Source of the DNA: Erysipelotrichales bacterium
GTDB taxonomy: Bacteria > Bacillota_I > Bacilli_A > Erysipelotrichales > Erysipelotrichaceae
Assembly (NCBI GenBank): GCA_910576345.1
Contig: CAJTIT010000007.1
Span: 1-64,000 of the forward strand
Length of the DNA: 64,000 nucleotides
Reading direction: 5' to 3'
The notes below the pieces were generated by a model. It was given only the letters and a program-made list of their open reading frames with translations, did no database searches and had not been told where the DNA came from. Below, piece after piece: positions 1 through 9,077 of this stretch. A program made the translations under genes and the position numbers. Numbering within the stretch: the stretch's first letter is position 1; each line of letters opens with the position of its first letter.

Positions 1-15
1 ATGCCGGTGAAATAA
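1..15 (+). CDS. C-terminal tail of probable TnpB (partial)
   Basis: Only the last codons are inside the window: an open frame ending M-P-V-K and a TAA stop. It is called TnpB only because a strongly structured RNA-like segment follows immediately, which is the usual arrangement in IS200/IS605 elements, where the guide RNA comes from the 3' end of tnpB. Four residues alone cannot identify a protein, so this is an inference from context. Confidence 0.4.
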   Translation: MPVK

Positions 16-24
16 AACAATGAA

Positions 25-153
25 AAAGCCTCTTTGAGAGGCAGTTAGAGAAAGCGTTGCGGCTGTCAGGCCTCAATGGTCGAAAAGACCTTACGCAACA
101 ATAGGCCCTTATAGGGCTGGTTCATACCACGTCTTTCAGGCGTGGTTTTGATA
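25..153 (+). ncRNA. Probable omega-RNA / right end of an IS200/IS605-type element
   Basis: About 130 bases fold into a series of clear hairpins: 28-42 (GCCTCT/AGAGGC), a GTTGCG/CGCAAC stem (56-61 with 94-99) enclosing two small hairpins at 61-72 and 78-90, then 105-117 (GCCC/GGGC) and 126-146 (ACCACG/CGTGGT). The string of stems just after a stop codon resembles the IS605-orfB RNA found at the 3' end of tnpB. That RNA guides TnpB nuclease and also carries the transposon right end. The element boundary is probably near 146-155, with the guide in the flanking DNA beyond. The upstream tnpB is outside the window. Confidence 0.55.
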
Positions 154-155
154 AC

Positions 156-461
156 TGTTTTGTAAATGTTAACCAATACGAAATAATGTATAGGCATAGT
201 ATCGGAAGAAGTAAGTTTTGAAGTTGTCGAAGTTTTCATATAAGCGACAAATGGAATCCATCTTTATATAATGTGACTGAAATTCAGTTATAATTGTAGA
301 GGGTTCTTTATGAATTTTATCTTTTATTTTGGTAATCGATACATTACAAAAAATCATGAAATTTACAAAATATACAATGACACAATAAAAAAACTGTATA
401 CCATCATCTTTCGGTTTGATCATAACACGTTGGATAATTTGTTACAGTTTTTCTAAGTAAA
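156..461. other. No recognisable gene
   Basis: AT-rich DNA between the mobile-element end and hisE. One minus-strand reading frame of 84 codons exists (169-423), but it has no clear ribosome binding site, low-complexity Phe/Tyr/Ile-rich content and no family I recognise. No terminator for the his operon is obvious here. Confidence 0.5.
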
Positions 462-788
462 TCAGTATTTTGTGATTGGCTTCCTTTCTGCTTTTCGATT
501 TCCGGTTTTTAACGAACGTTTTTTCAATTCTTCTTCGACATCTTGCAACGTGACGTTACGATCTGCCATCAAGACAAATAAGTGATACAATACATCACTG
601 ATTTCTCCAATCATTTCCTGCTTGTCGTTTTTCATGGCGGCAATGATCGTCTCCGTAGTTTCTTCTCCGACCTTTTTACAGATTTTTTCGATTCCTTTTT
701 CAAATAAGTATGCAGTGTAAGAACCTTCTTCTGCATGAGATTTTCGCTGTACGATGGTTTCGTAAAGCTGTTCAAATTCACTTTTCAT
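462..788 (-). CDS. hisE: Phosphoribosyl-ATP pyrophosphatase
   Basis: HisE hydrolyses phosphoribosyl-ATP to phosphoribosyl-AMP, the second step of histidine synthesis. The 108-residue protein is the usual size of a stand-alone HisE. It shows the MazG-like all-alpha signature: KKVGEE and TIIAAMKND around residues 40-55, then GEISDVLYH. The start is the ATG at 788, preceded by AGGAG; an upstream in-frame extension overlaps hisFI and is rejected. It is the last gene of the his operon and overlaps hisFI by 11 bases. HisE is separate although it is often fused to HisI; here HisI is fused to HisF instead. Confidence 0.95.
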   Translation of the reverse strand: MKSEFEQLYETIVQRKSHAEEGSYTAYLFEKGIEKICKKVGEETTETIIAAMKNDKQEMIGEISDVLYHLFVLMADRNVTLQDVEEELKKRSLKTGNRKAERKPITKY

Positions 789-1902
789 TAGTGTTCTCCT
801 CTCTAAAATCATAGGTTGTATAAAAACAACTATGCGCTTGTGTATGACAAGCTGCGCCATCTTGTTCAACGCGCATCAATAATGTGTCGTGGTCACAATC
901 CATACAAAGCTGTTTTACATGTTGGAAATGATTGCTGGTTTCTCCTTTCAACCATAAGCAATTTCGAGAACGGCTAAAGTAACAAGCCAAGCCTTTTTCC
1001 ATTGTAATTTGAAGCGATTTTTTTGACATATATGCCAACATCAGCACTTCATCGCTTTGTTCATCTTGAACAATGACAGGTATTAGCCCCCCTTGTTTAT
1101 CAAAATCAAGGCGTGATATCCATTCTTCTATGGATGGAACATGATTGCGTATTGCAATGCCGCGGTACGATAAGTATTGTTTCACTTCATGAATGGACAA
1201 ATCATTGTAATGGAATAAAGAAGCTGCCAGCGCCGCATCAGCTGCGTCTTGTGAAAAGACATCATAGAAATGAGATAATGCCCCACAGCCACCGGATGCG
1301 ATCAATGGGACTTCGATCAAATCATTGACGGCTTTGCATAAAGCGATGTCGAATCCTTGCTTCGTACCATCCGCATCCATGCTTGTCAATAAGATTTCTC
1401 CGGCGCCCAGTTTTGTGACTTGTTTGACCCAATCCAAAACATCGATGCCGGTATCAATACGTCCACCATGTATTACGACATTCCATCCATCTTTGGTTTC
1501 TCTTTGTTTGGCATCAATCGCGATCACGATGCATTGCGATCCAAACATTTCTGCGCCTTTTTGAATGAGAGAAGGATCTTTGACTGCCGCAGAATTTAAC
1601 GATACTTTGTCTGCGCCACATCGTAACATCGTTTTCATATCGTCAACGTTTTTGATTCCGCCGCCGACTGTAAAAGGAATATGAATTTCTTTTGCGACCG
1701 CTTCCACAATATCCACCATGGTGTTTCTGACTTCATGCGTAGCGGTGATATCCAAAAACACCAATTCATCCGCACCTTGTTCGTAATATTGTTTTGCGAG
1801 TGCTATCGGATCACCTATTTCTTTTAATCCTACGAAATTGACGCCTTTTACAACCTGTCCGTCTTTTACATCCAGACAGGGGATGATTCGTTTTGTATGC
1901 AT
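778..1902 (-). CDS. hisFI: HisF-HisI fusion: imidazole glycerol-phosphate synthase cyclase subunit and phosphoribosyl-AMP cyclohydrolase
   Basis: One uninterrupted 374-residue frame carries two enzymes. Residues 1-250 are HisF, a TIM barrel with the catalytic aspartates in CLDVKDG and AIDAK. It uses ammonia from HisH to make imidazole glycerol phosphate and AICAR. After a short linker, residues from about 260 are HisI, the zinc cyclohydrolase that opens the ring of PR-AMP, with the CDHDT metal motif and the [11 protein letters not shown] cysteine/histidine motif. The ATG at 1902 has AGGAG upstream. HisI acts early and HisF later, so the fusion joins non-consecutive steps. I know HisI-HisE fusions as common; this pairing looks unusual. 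Confidence 0.93.
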   Translation of the reverse strand: MHTKRIIPCLDVKDGQVVKGVNFVGLKEIGDPIALAKQYYEQGADELVFLDITATHEVRNTMVDIVEAVAKEIHIPFTVGGGIKNVDDMKTMLRCGADKVSLNSAAVKDPSLIQKGAEMFGSQCIVIAIDAKQRETKDGWNVVIHGGRIDTGIDVLDWVKQVTKLGAGEILLTSMDADGTKQGFDIALCKAVNDLIEVPLIASGGCGALSHFYDVFSQDAADAALAASLFHYNDLSIHEVKQYLSYRGIAIRNHVPSIEEWISRLDFDKQGGLIPVIVQDEQSDEVLMLAYMSKKSLQITMEKGLACYFSRSRNCLWLKGETSNHFQHVKQLCMDCDHDTLLMRVEQDGAACHTQAHSCFYTTYDFREENTNEK

Positions 1903-1915
1903 AATTTTCGCTCCT

Positions 1916-2632
1916 TTAAGAATTGCCAATGCGAATGGCTTCTTGAAGATCCAGTGTTTTCGCATACATTGCTTTTCCTGTAATGGCACCATAAACATCC
2001 AGTTCTTTTAATGCACGGATATGTGATACATCACGAATACCACCGGATGCGATGATATTCATATGTACATGTTCCTTCAACGCTCTTAACATTTTTAAAT
2101 TGGCGCCTTCCATAGTGCCATCCTTTGAAATATCGGTAAAAATGATTGTTTGTACACCAAGGGTTTCTAAATGTTTGGCAAATGCCAAATATTCCGTTTC
2201 ACTTGTTTGAAGCCAACCTCTTGTGCAGACATAACCGTCTTTACAGTCCAGTCCAACCGCAATATGCGCAGGGTATTGTGCAAGCGCATCTTTTAATAAC
2301 CGCTCGTCTTCAATGGCGCCGGTGCCTAAAATCACACGGTCGACGCCTTCCTTTATATAGGTGTGGATCGTTTCCATATCACGAATACCGCCGCCAATTT
2401 CCACAGGGATGGACAGCGATTTTACAACTTCCATCATAATGTCGAAATTGATGGGTTTGCCTTCCTTGGCGCCATCCAAATCGACCATATGCAAGTAAGA
2501 CGCTCCTTGTGTTTCGAAAGTTTTGGCGAGTGTTAAGACGCTGGATCCCACCACTTCTTTTTTATGATAATCGCCTTGATAAAGACGTACAGGCTGATGA
2601 TGGATAATGTCGATTGCCGGTAAAATAATCAA
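1916..2632 (-). CDS. hisA: Phosphoribosylformimino-AICAR ribotide isomerase
   Basis: HisA opens the ribose of ProFAR by an Amadori rearrangement to give PRFAR, the substrate of HisF/HisH. The 238-residue protein is a TIM barrel of normal length. The first catalytic aspartate is in LPAID near residue 8 and the second in VGLDCKDG near 130, with phosphate-binding GGGIRD and ASGGI loops. The start codon is TTG, not ATG: AGGAGG lies 8 bases upstream of the TTG at 2632, and the N-terminus fits the family exactly. It lies 13 bases upstream of hisFI. Confidence 0.95.
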   Translation of the reverse strand: MIILPAIDIIHHQPVRLYQGDYHKKEVVGSSVLTLAKTFETQGASYLHMVDLDGAKEGKPINFDIMMEVVKSLSIPVEIGGGIRDMETIHTYIKEGVDRVILGTGAIEDERLLKDALAQYPAHIAVGLDCKDGYVCTRGWLQTSETEYLAFAKHLETLGVQTIIFTDISKDGTMEGANLKMLRALKEHVHMNIIASGGIRDVSHIRALKELDVYGAITGKAMYAKTLDLQEAIRIGNS

Positions 2633-2648
2633 TGAAATCTCCTCCTGT

Positions 2649-3257
2649 CTATTGGGTCGTTTCTAAAAAGTTCTGTAAGATGGTTAAGCCGTCATTGCCA
2701 CTTTTTTCCGGATGAAACTGGGTTGCCCACAGATTGTTTTTGCGAAACGCTCCCGGTATTTGCAGCGAACCATAATTGCTGGACGCAATCAAATCGCTTT
2801 CTTCATAACCACTGGCATAATAAGAATGTACATAGTAAACGAAAGGGTGGTTCAATCCTTTTAACATAGGGTCGCTGTCTTTGTATTCCAATCGGTTCCA
2901 GCCAATATGTGGTATTTTCACAGTATCATCATGCATTTTTGTGATTTTACCTTTGAATAGTCCCAAACCGGCGCATGGACGTACTTCATCGCTTTGCTCA
3001 AACAAAACTTGCATACCAAGACAGATGCCAAGTAACGGTTTATTGTTTTGTACTTCATGTTTGATTACATCGATCAGTCCTTGCGCCGCTAAATTTTCCA
3101 TACAATCCGGAAATGCGCCGACGCCGGGCAAAATCAAATGATCTGCTTCTTGTATACGTTTTTTCTGTGCAGTTATGATTACTTCATGTCCAAGTGCATG
3201 ACAGGCGTTCACAACACTTTTTAAATTTCCCATTCCATAATCGATTATGGCAATCAT
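2649..3257 (-). CDS. hisH: Imidazole glycerol-phosphate synthase, glutaminase subunit
   Basis: HisH is the class I glutamine amidotransferase that feeds ammonia to HisF. The 202-residue protein begins with IDYGMGNL, has the nucleophilic cysteine in GICLGMQ near residue 79 and the catalytic His-Glu pair in QFHPEKSG near the C-terminus. It starts directly after the hisB stop codon with no spacer, so the two are probably translationally coupled. Its partner HisF is encoded two genes downstream as the HisF-HisI fusion. Confidence 0.96.
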   Translation of the reverse strand: MIAIIDYGMGNLKSVVNACHALGHEVIITAQKKRIQEADHLILPGVGAFPDCMENLAAQGLIDVIKHEVQNNKPLLGICLGMQVLFEQSDEVRPCAGLGLFKGKITKMHDDTVKIPHIGWNRLEYKDSDPMLKGLNHPFVYYVHSYYASGYEESDLIASSNYGSLQIPGAFRKNNLWATQFHPEKSGNDGLTILQNFLETTQ

Positions 3258-3836
3258 TTACAGCACTCCCTTAGAAGAAGGCAGATCATTCCCAACAATG
3301 GTGGTCGCTTCTTTCCAAGCACGTCCAAACGCCTTGAATATCGCTTCGATTTTATGATGGTCATTTTCTCCATAGAATACATTGACATGAAGCGTCACAC
3401 CGGCATGATTGGCGAATGCGCGCAAAAATTCACTAACCATCTCACAAGAAAATTGTCCAATGGTATCTCTTGTTATGTCACAGTGATAAACAAGATACGG
3501 ACGATCGCTGATATCCAATGATACCTGTGCCAATGTTTCATCCATTGGAATTGTAAAAGTACCATAGCGATGAATGCCCACTTTATCACCCAATGCTTTT
3601 TTGCACAATTCACCTAACAAGATACCGCAGTCTTCTACGGTATGATGATCGCATACTTCCAAATCTCCTTTTGCATGAACGGTTAAATCCATATTGGCAT
3701 GAAATGCGAATAGTGTCAGCATGTGGTCAAAAAAGCCAATGCCGGTTTGTACATCGATTTGTTTGTTTCCTTCCAATGTCAAAGACATGGATATATCGGT
3801 TTCTTTGGTGGTTCTTTTTAACGCTGCGGTGCGCAT
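3258..3836 (-). CDS. hisB: Imidazoleglycerol-phosphate dehydratase
   Basis: HisB removes water from imidazole glycerol phosphate to give imidazole acetol phosphate. The 192-residue protein is the monofunctional form. It contains the manganese-binding histidine motifs: FFDHML and [11 protein letters not shown] in the first half and [13 protein letters not shown] in the second. There is no N-terminal phosphatase domain, so it does not provide histidinol-phosphate phosphatase. The ATG at 3836 has AGGAGGG upstream. The gene overlaps the 3' end of hisC by 19 bases. Confidence 0.96.
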   Translation of the reverse strand: MRTAALKRTTKETDISMSLTLEGNKQIDVQTGIGFFDHMLTLFAFHANMDLTVHAKGDLEVCDHHTVEDCGILLGELCKKALGDKVGIHRYGTFTIPMDETLAQVSLDISDRPYLVYHCDITRDTIGQFSCEMVSEFLRAFANHAGVTLHVNVFYGENDHHKIEAIFKAFGRAWKEATTIVGNDLPSSKGVL

Positions 3837-4864
3837 ATGGATCCCTCCTTTTCGAATACAGATTGAATGATTGACAATACTTGCGTGTTATCTTTTTGCG
3901 TGCCAATGGTGATACGAAATGCATCACTGTCTGCGTAATCACGGATGATGATTCTCTTTTCTTTCAATGCTTGTAAGAATGTCTGTTTATTGTTGGATGT
4001 TCCATACAAATAATTTGCATGGGATGAGAAAAACTGCACATTTGTTAACGACATTGACTGTATTTGTTTGTACATTCGTTCGCGTTCTTTGATGATGTTT
4101 GTGATGTTGTCTTTCATTTCCTCTTGGTGATGCAATACGATTTTGCCAATCATTTGGGTTAGGGAATTTACGTTATAAGGAACTTTATAAGGACGGATAC
4201 GCGCAATCGTTGATGCACATCCAATGAGGAAACCCAAACGTAAAGCAGCCATGCCAAATGCTTTTGACATTGTGCGTAGAATGAGAAGATTGGGAAATGT
4301 ATCGATATATTCCAACATGGATTGATCGGCAAACTCGCCATAGGCCTCATCAATGATCACAGGAATATTTGGAAATGCTTGTAAAATGGTTTTGATGTCT
4401 GCACTGTTAATGATTCTTCCGGTTGGATTGTTTGGGTTGGAAAACAATATCATATTTACTTGTTCTTTCTGTCCTTTTTGAATAAAGTCTTCTACATGAA
4501 ATGGTTGGTTCAAATCATAGGAATAGGTGATCATACGACCGCCGTGCATCCCCGTATAATAGTCATACATGGAGAAATCAGGTTTTAGCGTATATACTGT
4601 TTTGTTTGGGGATATGGCGAGGCCAATTATCAGTCCAATCATTTCATCACTACCGTTTCCCGCAATCAGCTGATCCGGATGAATATGTAGGTAAGCAGCA
4701 TATGCTTCTCTTAATTCACAGGCGTCATCCTGCGGATAGCGTTCATACGCAACGGAAGGGATTTGTTGCCGAATTTCTTCCAAAATTGTATTAGAAAATG
4801 GATAAGGGCTTTCATTTGCATTCAATAAAATGCCGTCTTGTTTTATTGTTTCATAGGTGATCAT
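3818..4864 (-). CDS. hisC: Histidinol-phosphate aminotransferase
   Basis: HisC is a PLP-dependent fold-type I aminotransferase that converts imidazole acetol phosphate to histidinol phosphate using glutamate. The 348-residue protein shows the N-terminal LNANESPY motif, NPNNPTGR, the DEAYGEF cofactor aspartate region, and the Schiff-base lysine in [15 protein letters not shown]. It overlaps hisD by 4 bases (ATGA) and hisB by 19 bases, consistent with tight operon coupling. Confidence 0.95.
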   Translation of the reverse strand: MITYETIKQDGILLNANESPYPFSNTILEEIRQQIPSVAYERYPQDDACELREAYAAYLHIHPDQLIAGNGSDEMIGLIIGLAISPNKTVYTLKPDFSMYDYYTGMHGGRMITYSYDLNQPFHVEDFIQKGQKEQVNMILFSNPNNPTGRIINSADIKTILQAFPNIPVIIDEAYGEFADQSMLEYIDTFPNLLILRTMSKAFGMAALRLGFLIGCASTIARIRPYKVPYNVNSLTQMIGKIVLHHQEEMKDNITNIIKERERMYKQIQSMSLTNVQFFSSHANYLYGTSNNKQTFLQALKEKRIIIRDYADSDAFRITIGTQKDNTQVLSIIQSVFEKEGSICAPQR

Positions 4865-6147
4865 GATTGTTTCAACCTCACTTTTACCGCATTCGCATGT
4901 CCTTGAAGCTTTTCTTGATTTGCGATATGGATGATTTTATCACCATCTTTTTTTAATGCGTCTTCACTCCAATATAAATAAGAAGATTTCTTTACGAAAT
5001 TATCGACATTGAGTGCCGAATAAAATCGGGCAGTACCGCTGGTCGGTAATACATGATTGGTGCCGCCGAAGTAATCGCCGATCGATTCACAGGTGTAATA
5101 ACCAAGGAATACACTGCCGGCATTTTGAATTTGATGCAAATATTGTTTTGCATCTTTGACCATGAGTTCCAAATGTTCCGGTGCGATTTCATTGGAAATC
5201 TGAATGCATTCTTCAATCGTTTCCAAAATCATTATGGCGCCAAAATTTTGGAAGGAAGCGTAAATGATCTCTTTTTTTGGCAGCTCATCTGCTTGTTTTT
5301 GTACTTCTTTGATGACTTGTTTTGCCAAAGAGGAAGAAGGAGTAAGCAGTATAGAGGAAGCCATTGGATCATGTTCAGCTTGTGAAATCAAGTCCGCAGC
5401 GACAAAGGAGGGGTTCGCATCTTCATCCGCAATGACGAGTATTTCACTTGGGCCTGCGATCATATCAATATCTACTTTTCCATACACCAATTGTTTTGCG
5501 GTTGCGACATAGATATTGCCCGGTCCCACGATTTTATCAACTTTTGGTATGGAGGTGCTGCCGTAAGCCAAAGCAGCAATTGCCTGTGCTCCCCCCACTT
5601 TAAAAATACGATCTACACCTGCGATCTTGGCAGCGGCTGCGATATAGGGATCGATACTGCCATCCTTATTGGGCGGTGTTACCATAATGATTTCCTCTAC
5701 TCCGGCGATACGCGCCGGAAGTACATTCATCAAAACACTGGAAGGATAGGCAGCGCGGCCTCCCGGTACATACACGCCAACCCGCTGTAAAGGTAAAATG
5801 CGCTGTCCTAAATAAACGCCGTTTTCTTTTTGGAGTTCGAATCCTTGTTTTTTCTGCGCTTCATGAAAGAAAATGATATTTTCTTTGGCTTGTTCCATAT
5901 CATCAATAAACGCTTTATCAACTTGCGCATAAGCCGCATTGATTTCATCAGATGTAACTTCTAAAGAGGTTAAAAAGACATGGTCGAATTGTTTCGTATA
6001 GTTTATAAGAGCCTGATCACCATCTGTTTTTACTGACTCTAGAATGTTCAGCACTGCTTTGGTCACATCCGGATGTTGGGTGTCGCTACGCTTTTGAATC
6101 CATTTTTGAATTTGATGCCTGTCTTTTTTATCGAATTGCTTTAACAT
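4861..6147 (-). CDS. hisD: Histidinol dehydrogenase
   Basis: HisD oxidises histidinol to histidine in two NAD-dependent steps with a zinc ion. The 428-residue length is typical. Visible signatures are VPGGRAAYPSSVLM, GGAQAIAALAYG, AGPSEILVIAD, the zinc-site SQAEHDP and the C-terminal GDYFGGTNHVLPTSG block. It overlaps hisG by 7 bases and hisC by 4. Confidence 0.97.
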   Translation of the reverse strand: MLKQFDKKDRHQIQKWIQKRSDTQHPDVTKAVLNILESVKTDGDQALINYTKQFDHVFLTSLEVTSDEINAAYAQVDKAFIDDMEQAKENIIFFHEAQKKQGFELQKENGVYLGQRILPLQRVGVYVPGGRAAYPSSVLMNVLPARIAGVEEIIMVTPPNKDGSIDPYIAAAAKIAGVDRIFKVGGAQAIAALAYGSTSIPKVDKIVGPGNIYVATAKQLVYGKVDIDMIAGPSEILVIADEDANPSFVAADLISQAEHDPMASSILLTPSSSLAKQVIKEVQKQADELPKKEIIYASFQNFGAIMILETIEECIQISNEIAPEHLELMVKDAKQYLHQIQNAGSVFLGYYTCESIGDYFGGTNHVLPTSGTARFYSALNVDNFVKKSSYLYWSEDALKKDGDKIIHIANQEKLQGHANAVKVRLKQS

Positions 6148-6779
6148 GCCGCATCCTCCTTTATGGCGTTTTTTAAATCATCCAAAAGAGAAATAATTTC
6201 TTTTCGTTTTAGCTTGAAACTTGCCTTGTTGACAATCACTCTTGCGGATATATCGTAGATTTCATCGAATACGACCAATCCATTCTCTTTCAGTGTTGTG
6301 CCTGTTTCCATAATATCGACAATGGCATCACATAAACCTAAGATGGGTGCTAGTTCCACTGATCCTTCGATTTTGATGATTTCCACATCCATGCCTTTTT
6401 GTTTGAAATAGTTGTTGGCAACGGTTGGATATTTTGTGCCGATTTTGATATGACCGCTTTTGTTTAATACATTATTGTCCGGTAAAGAAGCCAGTATGAA
6501 TTTGCATTTTCCAAGTCCCAAATCCATGACTTCATAATATTCATCGCCGCATTCCAATAACGTGTCTTTGCCGACAACACCAACATCCGCAACGCCTTGT
6601 TCTACATAGGTCACACAATCCCATGCCTTGACCAAAAAATAATGAATCTCTTTTTTTGAATCAGGAAAAACAAGTGCGCGTCCTTTGTCTTTGAGCGCTT
6701 CTATTCCATAGCCACTCTTTTCCAAAAGGGCAACGCTTTGTTTTTCCAGACGTCCTTTTGTGAGAGCAATCGCTAACAT
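6141..6779 (-). CDS. hisG: ATP phosphoribosyltransferase, short catalytic form
   Basis: HisG joins ATP and PRPP in the first committed step. At 212 residues it is the short form (HisGS), which lacks the C-terminal regulatory domain and needs HisZ. Motifs include ALTKGRLEKQ at the N-terminus and the family signature CDAIVDIMETGTTLKENGL in the second half. The ATG at 6779 has GGAAGG upstream and starts one base after the hisZ stop; a longer frame running into hisZ is rejected. The adjacent hisZ supports the octameric HisG-HisZ enzyme. Confidence 0.95.
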   Translation of the reverse strand: MLAIALTKGRLEKQSVALLEKSGYGIEALKDKGRALVFPDSKKEIHYFLVKAWDCVTYVEQGVADVGVVGKDTLLECGDEYYEVMDLGLGKCKFILASLPDNNVLNKSGHIKIGTKYPTVANNYFKQKGMDVEIIKIEGSVELAPILGLCDAIVDIMETGTTLKENGLVVFDEIYDISARVIVNKASFKLKRKEIISLLDDLKNAIKEDAAC

Positions 6780-6780
6780 T

Positions 6781-7896
6781 CTACACACCTTCCTTAATCT
6801 TGATTTCATCAAGTTCACTATTGATTTGTAAGATTACAATTCGATCGTTTCGATAAGACTGAGCGAGTTTCAAAGCTTTCATTTGACATTTTGGTGGATA
6901 TTGGATTTCCATGCGTTTTATTGAAGGTTCTGCTTGAATGATATCAATCAGTGCATCTATGCGAATCGCAAATCCTACCGCCGGCAAGTTTTTGCCAAAT
7001 CGCTGCAACAAATGATCGTATCGACCACCGCTGAGAATGCTTACGCCCACACCTTCTACAAATGCTTCAAAAATCAGGCCGGTATAATATTTCATTCTTG
7101 GTATTTTTCCAAGGTCAATTGTAATTTGTTCATGGTAACCGAGTTCTTGCATTTGATCACACAGCTGATTTAGCAGATCCAAGATTTGTTTCAAATCCTC
7201 GTGAAATGCATAATGATAAGCTTCTTGTAAAATGGATTTGTCTCCGCAAAGCCATGGCAGATGCTTAAAGAATCGTTTGCCGGTTTCATCTAAATTCAGC
7301 GTTTCAATATAGTCGTTGAGTGCTTTGAGACTTTTGCGATTAATCAAGTCTGCCAGCGTATCTTGTGTATGTGCATCCAGTGATAATCGATCACATGCAG
7401 TTTTGAAAAAATTCAGATTGCCGATTTCCAATGTATAGTGAAATGGTTTTAATACACATAAGGCATCTAATGCGCATAAAAGAATTTCCAAATCGCCATA
7501 AGGTTCTTCCACACCCAATAATTCTATGCCACAGTCGATGCTTTCATTTTGATGACCGCTCAATTCTTCTTTGACCTTAAATACATTTGCGAAATATTGA
7601 AAGCGAAGCGGCATTGTTTCATCTTTGCATTTGGTTGCCGCAACACGGGCAATCGGTATCGTCATATCGGCACGCAGTGTCTCAATGCGATTGGATGCAT
7701 CTAAAATTTTATATACCTCTGTTTCTTTCATCTGCGCAATCGTAAACGTGTCATAATATTCCACCATCGGCGTCATGATTTCTTCATATCCCCAATGATC
7801 AAAGACATTGCGTAGCTGTGTCTGTATATTGCGAAGTGACTTGCATTCTTTAAACATGAGGTCGCGGGTTCCCTGCGGTGTCGTAAATATCGTCAT
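6781..7896 (-). CDS. hisZ: ATP phosphoribosyltransferase regulatory subunit (HisRS paralogue)
   Basis: HisZ resembles the catalytic core of histidyl-tRNA synthetase but serves as the histidine-sensing regulatory subunit of short HisG. The 371-residue protein has the class II synthetase-like motifs: TPQGTRDLM, the EEIMTPMVEYYDTF region and a motif-3-like GGRYDHLLQRFG. It lacks the C-terminal anticodon-binding domain of a true HisRS. It is the first gene of the his operon, directly behind the T-box terminator; the leader AGAAGGAG is its ribosome binding site. Confidence 0.93.
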   Translation of the reverse strand: MTIFTTPQGTRDLMFKECKSLRNIQTQLRNVFDHWGYEEIMTPMVEYYDTFTIAQMKETEVYKILDASNRIETLRADMTIPIARVAATKCKDETMPLRFQYFANVFKVKEELSGHQNESIDCGIELLGVEEPYGDLEILLCALDALCVLKPFHYTLEIGNLNFFKTACDRLSLDAHTQDTLADLINRKSLKALNDYIETLNLDETGKRFFKHLPWLCGDKSILQEAYHYAFHEDLKQILDLLNQLCDQMQELGYHEQITIDLGKIPRMKYYTGLIFEAFVEGVGVSILSGGRYDHLLQRFGKNLPAVGFAIRIDALIDIIQAEPSIKRMEIQYPPKCQMKALKLAQSYRNDRIVILQINSELDEIKIKEGV

Positions 7897-7913
7897 AAAG
7901 ATTTCTCCTTCTC

Positions 7914-8186
7914 ATAAAAAAAACTTCCATCCTAAGGACGAAAGGTACTTTTCGTGGTTCCACCTTAATTTATCGGCTCTTCACAGATGCCAACCTTATC
8001 GAGTACCACCATTGATACTCTAGTGCTTGTAACGTTGCACAGGGGGACGTTTAGGATTACTGCATTTTTCACCCTAACAGCTCCAAGATGTGTTCCATCC
8101 ATTGTTTTCTGTTTCTTTTCACCACTGTTTCGAAACTCTCTGAGAGAAAACAACTTTGAATGTACTTTTTCTTTTCATTGCTTTTT
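7914..8186 (-). promoter_or_regulatory. T-box leader, histidine specific
   Basis: The minus-strand leader before hisZ contains the T-box core AAGGTGGAACCACG (7953-7966). It is followed by a terminator hairpin with a nine-pair stem (CTTTCGTCC/GGATGGAAG) and eight T residues (about 7916-7945). Upstream, the stem I region includes an AGAGAGT-type element and a specifier loop reading GGAACACATCTTGG (8083-8096). In this loop the codon is CAC, or CAT one register later, and both are histidine. Uncharged tRNA-His should stabilise the antiterminator and turn on the his operon. Confidence 0.93.
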
Positions 8187-8190
8187 CTAT

Positions 8191-8222
8191 ATTATAGTAC
8201 AATGTCTTATAAAAGATGTCAA
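8191..8222 (-). promoter_or_regulatory. Promoter of the his operon
   Basis: On the minus strand a TTGACA (8217-8222) and a TATAAT (8191-8196) are both perfect consensus hexamers. The spacer is long at 20 bases, so a slightly shifted -10 may be used. Transcription would begin around 8184, at the 5' edge of the T-box. Confidence 0.7.
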
Positions 8223-8491
8223 TAAGTTTCATGAATTTTCAGAAAAATAAATGTAAATAAAATGATGATATTTGTATATAAAAACGATGGTGTTTTGGTT
8301 CATAATTAGGATAAACATAGGCACTGATTCGTATGAAGTGAATTTCGTCAAGTGAGTGATGATAATTTAAGACATTATACTTGTGAACATAGTTATGATG
8401 CGATTACAAAATATGAGTGAAAGCCAATATGGAAATAGTTTTTGATTGATATCGCCTACAACATGGAAGTTTTTGTGTTATTGTCGTTTTG
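8223..8491. other. No gene seen
   Basis: AT-rich intergenic DNA upstream of the his promoter. It contains ATTAGGATAAACATAGG near 8306, similar to the motif that starts the cotJC-remnant repeat at 8492. No ORF with a ribosome binding site was found. Confidence 0.5.
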
Positions 8492-8660
8492 ATTAGGATA
8501 AAAATAGGAATGAATTAGTATTTTGGATCAAATGCAGGATTATAGCGGCAGTAATTATCCGTCTCCAAATGACTTTGTATATAGGATAGTGTATCCCCAA
8601 AACGATGGAATGGAACGATTTCACGTTCTCTTAGGAATTCTAATGGAAATGCTAAACATA
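8492..8660 (-). pseudogene. Remnant of cotJC 3' end (direct repeat of 14709-14880)
   Basis: About 165 bases closely match the 3' end of the intact cotJC gene and its downstream flank at 14709-14880. Both copies include ATTAGGATAAAAATAG, the stop codon, and the bases coding for the C-terminal YNPAFDPKY. The remnant still reads in frame for about 44 residues, with changes such as Q to H and Y to C, then loses similarity abruptly at about 8660. There is no N-terminus. It lies in the same orientation as cotJC and flanks the 9.1-14.3 kb transporter block on the other side. Confidence 0.85.
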
Positions 8661-8840
8661 AGATCAAGTTTATGATCGCAAATCTTGTTTGTAAAAACTA
8701 TGCGTATTTTGATGATTTTCTTAAATCATCATCATTCAATTAATTTGGTTGTACTTGAAAAAAGCGGTTTTTGTTGAAATTGCGGTGCAGGCATCTAAAA
8801 TATGATGCCAACGCAGATACTACTTAAAAATAGTTAAATC

Positions 8841-8867
8841 AAAGGTTCAAGCAATGGTTGAATCTTT
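8841..8867 (-). terminator. Hairpin after a mini-ORF
   Basis: AAAGGTTCAA and TTGAATCTTT form a ten-pair stem with one G-T pair. On the minus strand it is followed by a T-rich stretch. It sits directly at the stop codon of the 24-codon frame at 8866-8940. Confidence 0.45.
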
Positions 8868-8940
8868 AATAAGTGACTATACCATGGTAAAATACACTTT
8901 CTAATTCTCGAAAGTAAATGTTTTCTGCGGTTTCACTCAT
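8866..8940 (-). CDS. Possible 24-residue peptide or gene fragment
   Basis: A minus-strand ATG frame of 24 codons (begins MSETAENIYF) is preceded by a good ribosome binding site (GGTGGTG, 5-6 bases upstream) and ends at a terminator-like hairpin. I do not recognise it. It could be the 5' end of a gene truncated when the neighbouring block was inserted, or a short real peptide. Only the signals are visible, not a family. Confidence 0.3.
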   Translation of the reverse strand: MSETAENIYFRELESVFYHGIVTY

Positions 8941-9077
8941 TTTTTCACCACCTGTATCTAATAGATTTTATTTTATATATCATACAGAAATGGAAGTTCC
9001 ACTCAAACGATGTGCAATCTTCTCTTACATGAAATTTAATTTCTTTGAGCAAGCGATATAAATTCCTATTTGCACAG

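Noticed and set aside
1-153. tracrRNA or CRISPR-associated RNA
   Set aside because: No repeats or cas genes are in the window, and the stem series after a coding tail fits a TnpB-type RNA better.
7987-8250. Plus-strand 87-residue ORF in the his leader
   Set aside because: It lies opposite the T-box, and has no ribosome binding site or recognisable protein sequence.
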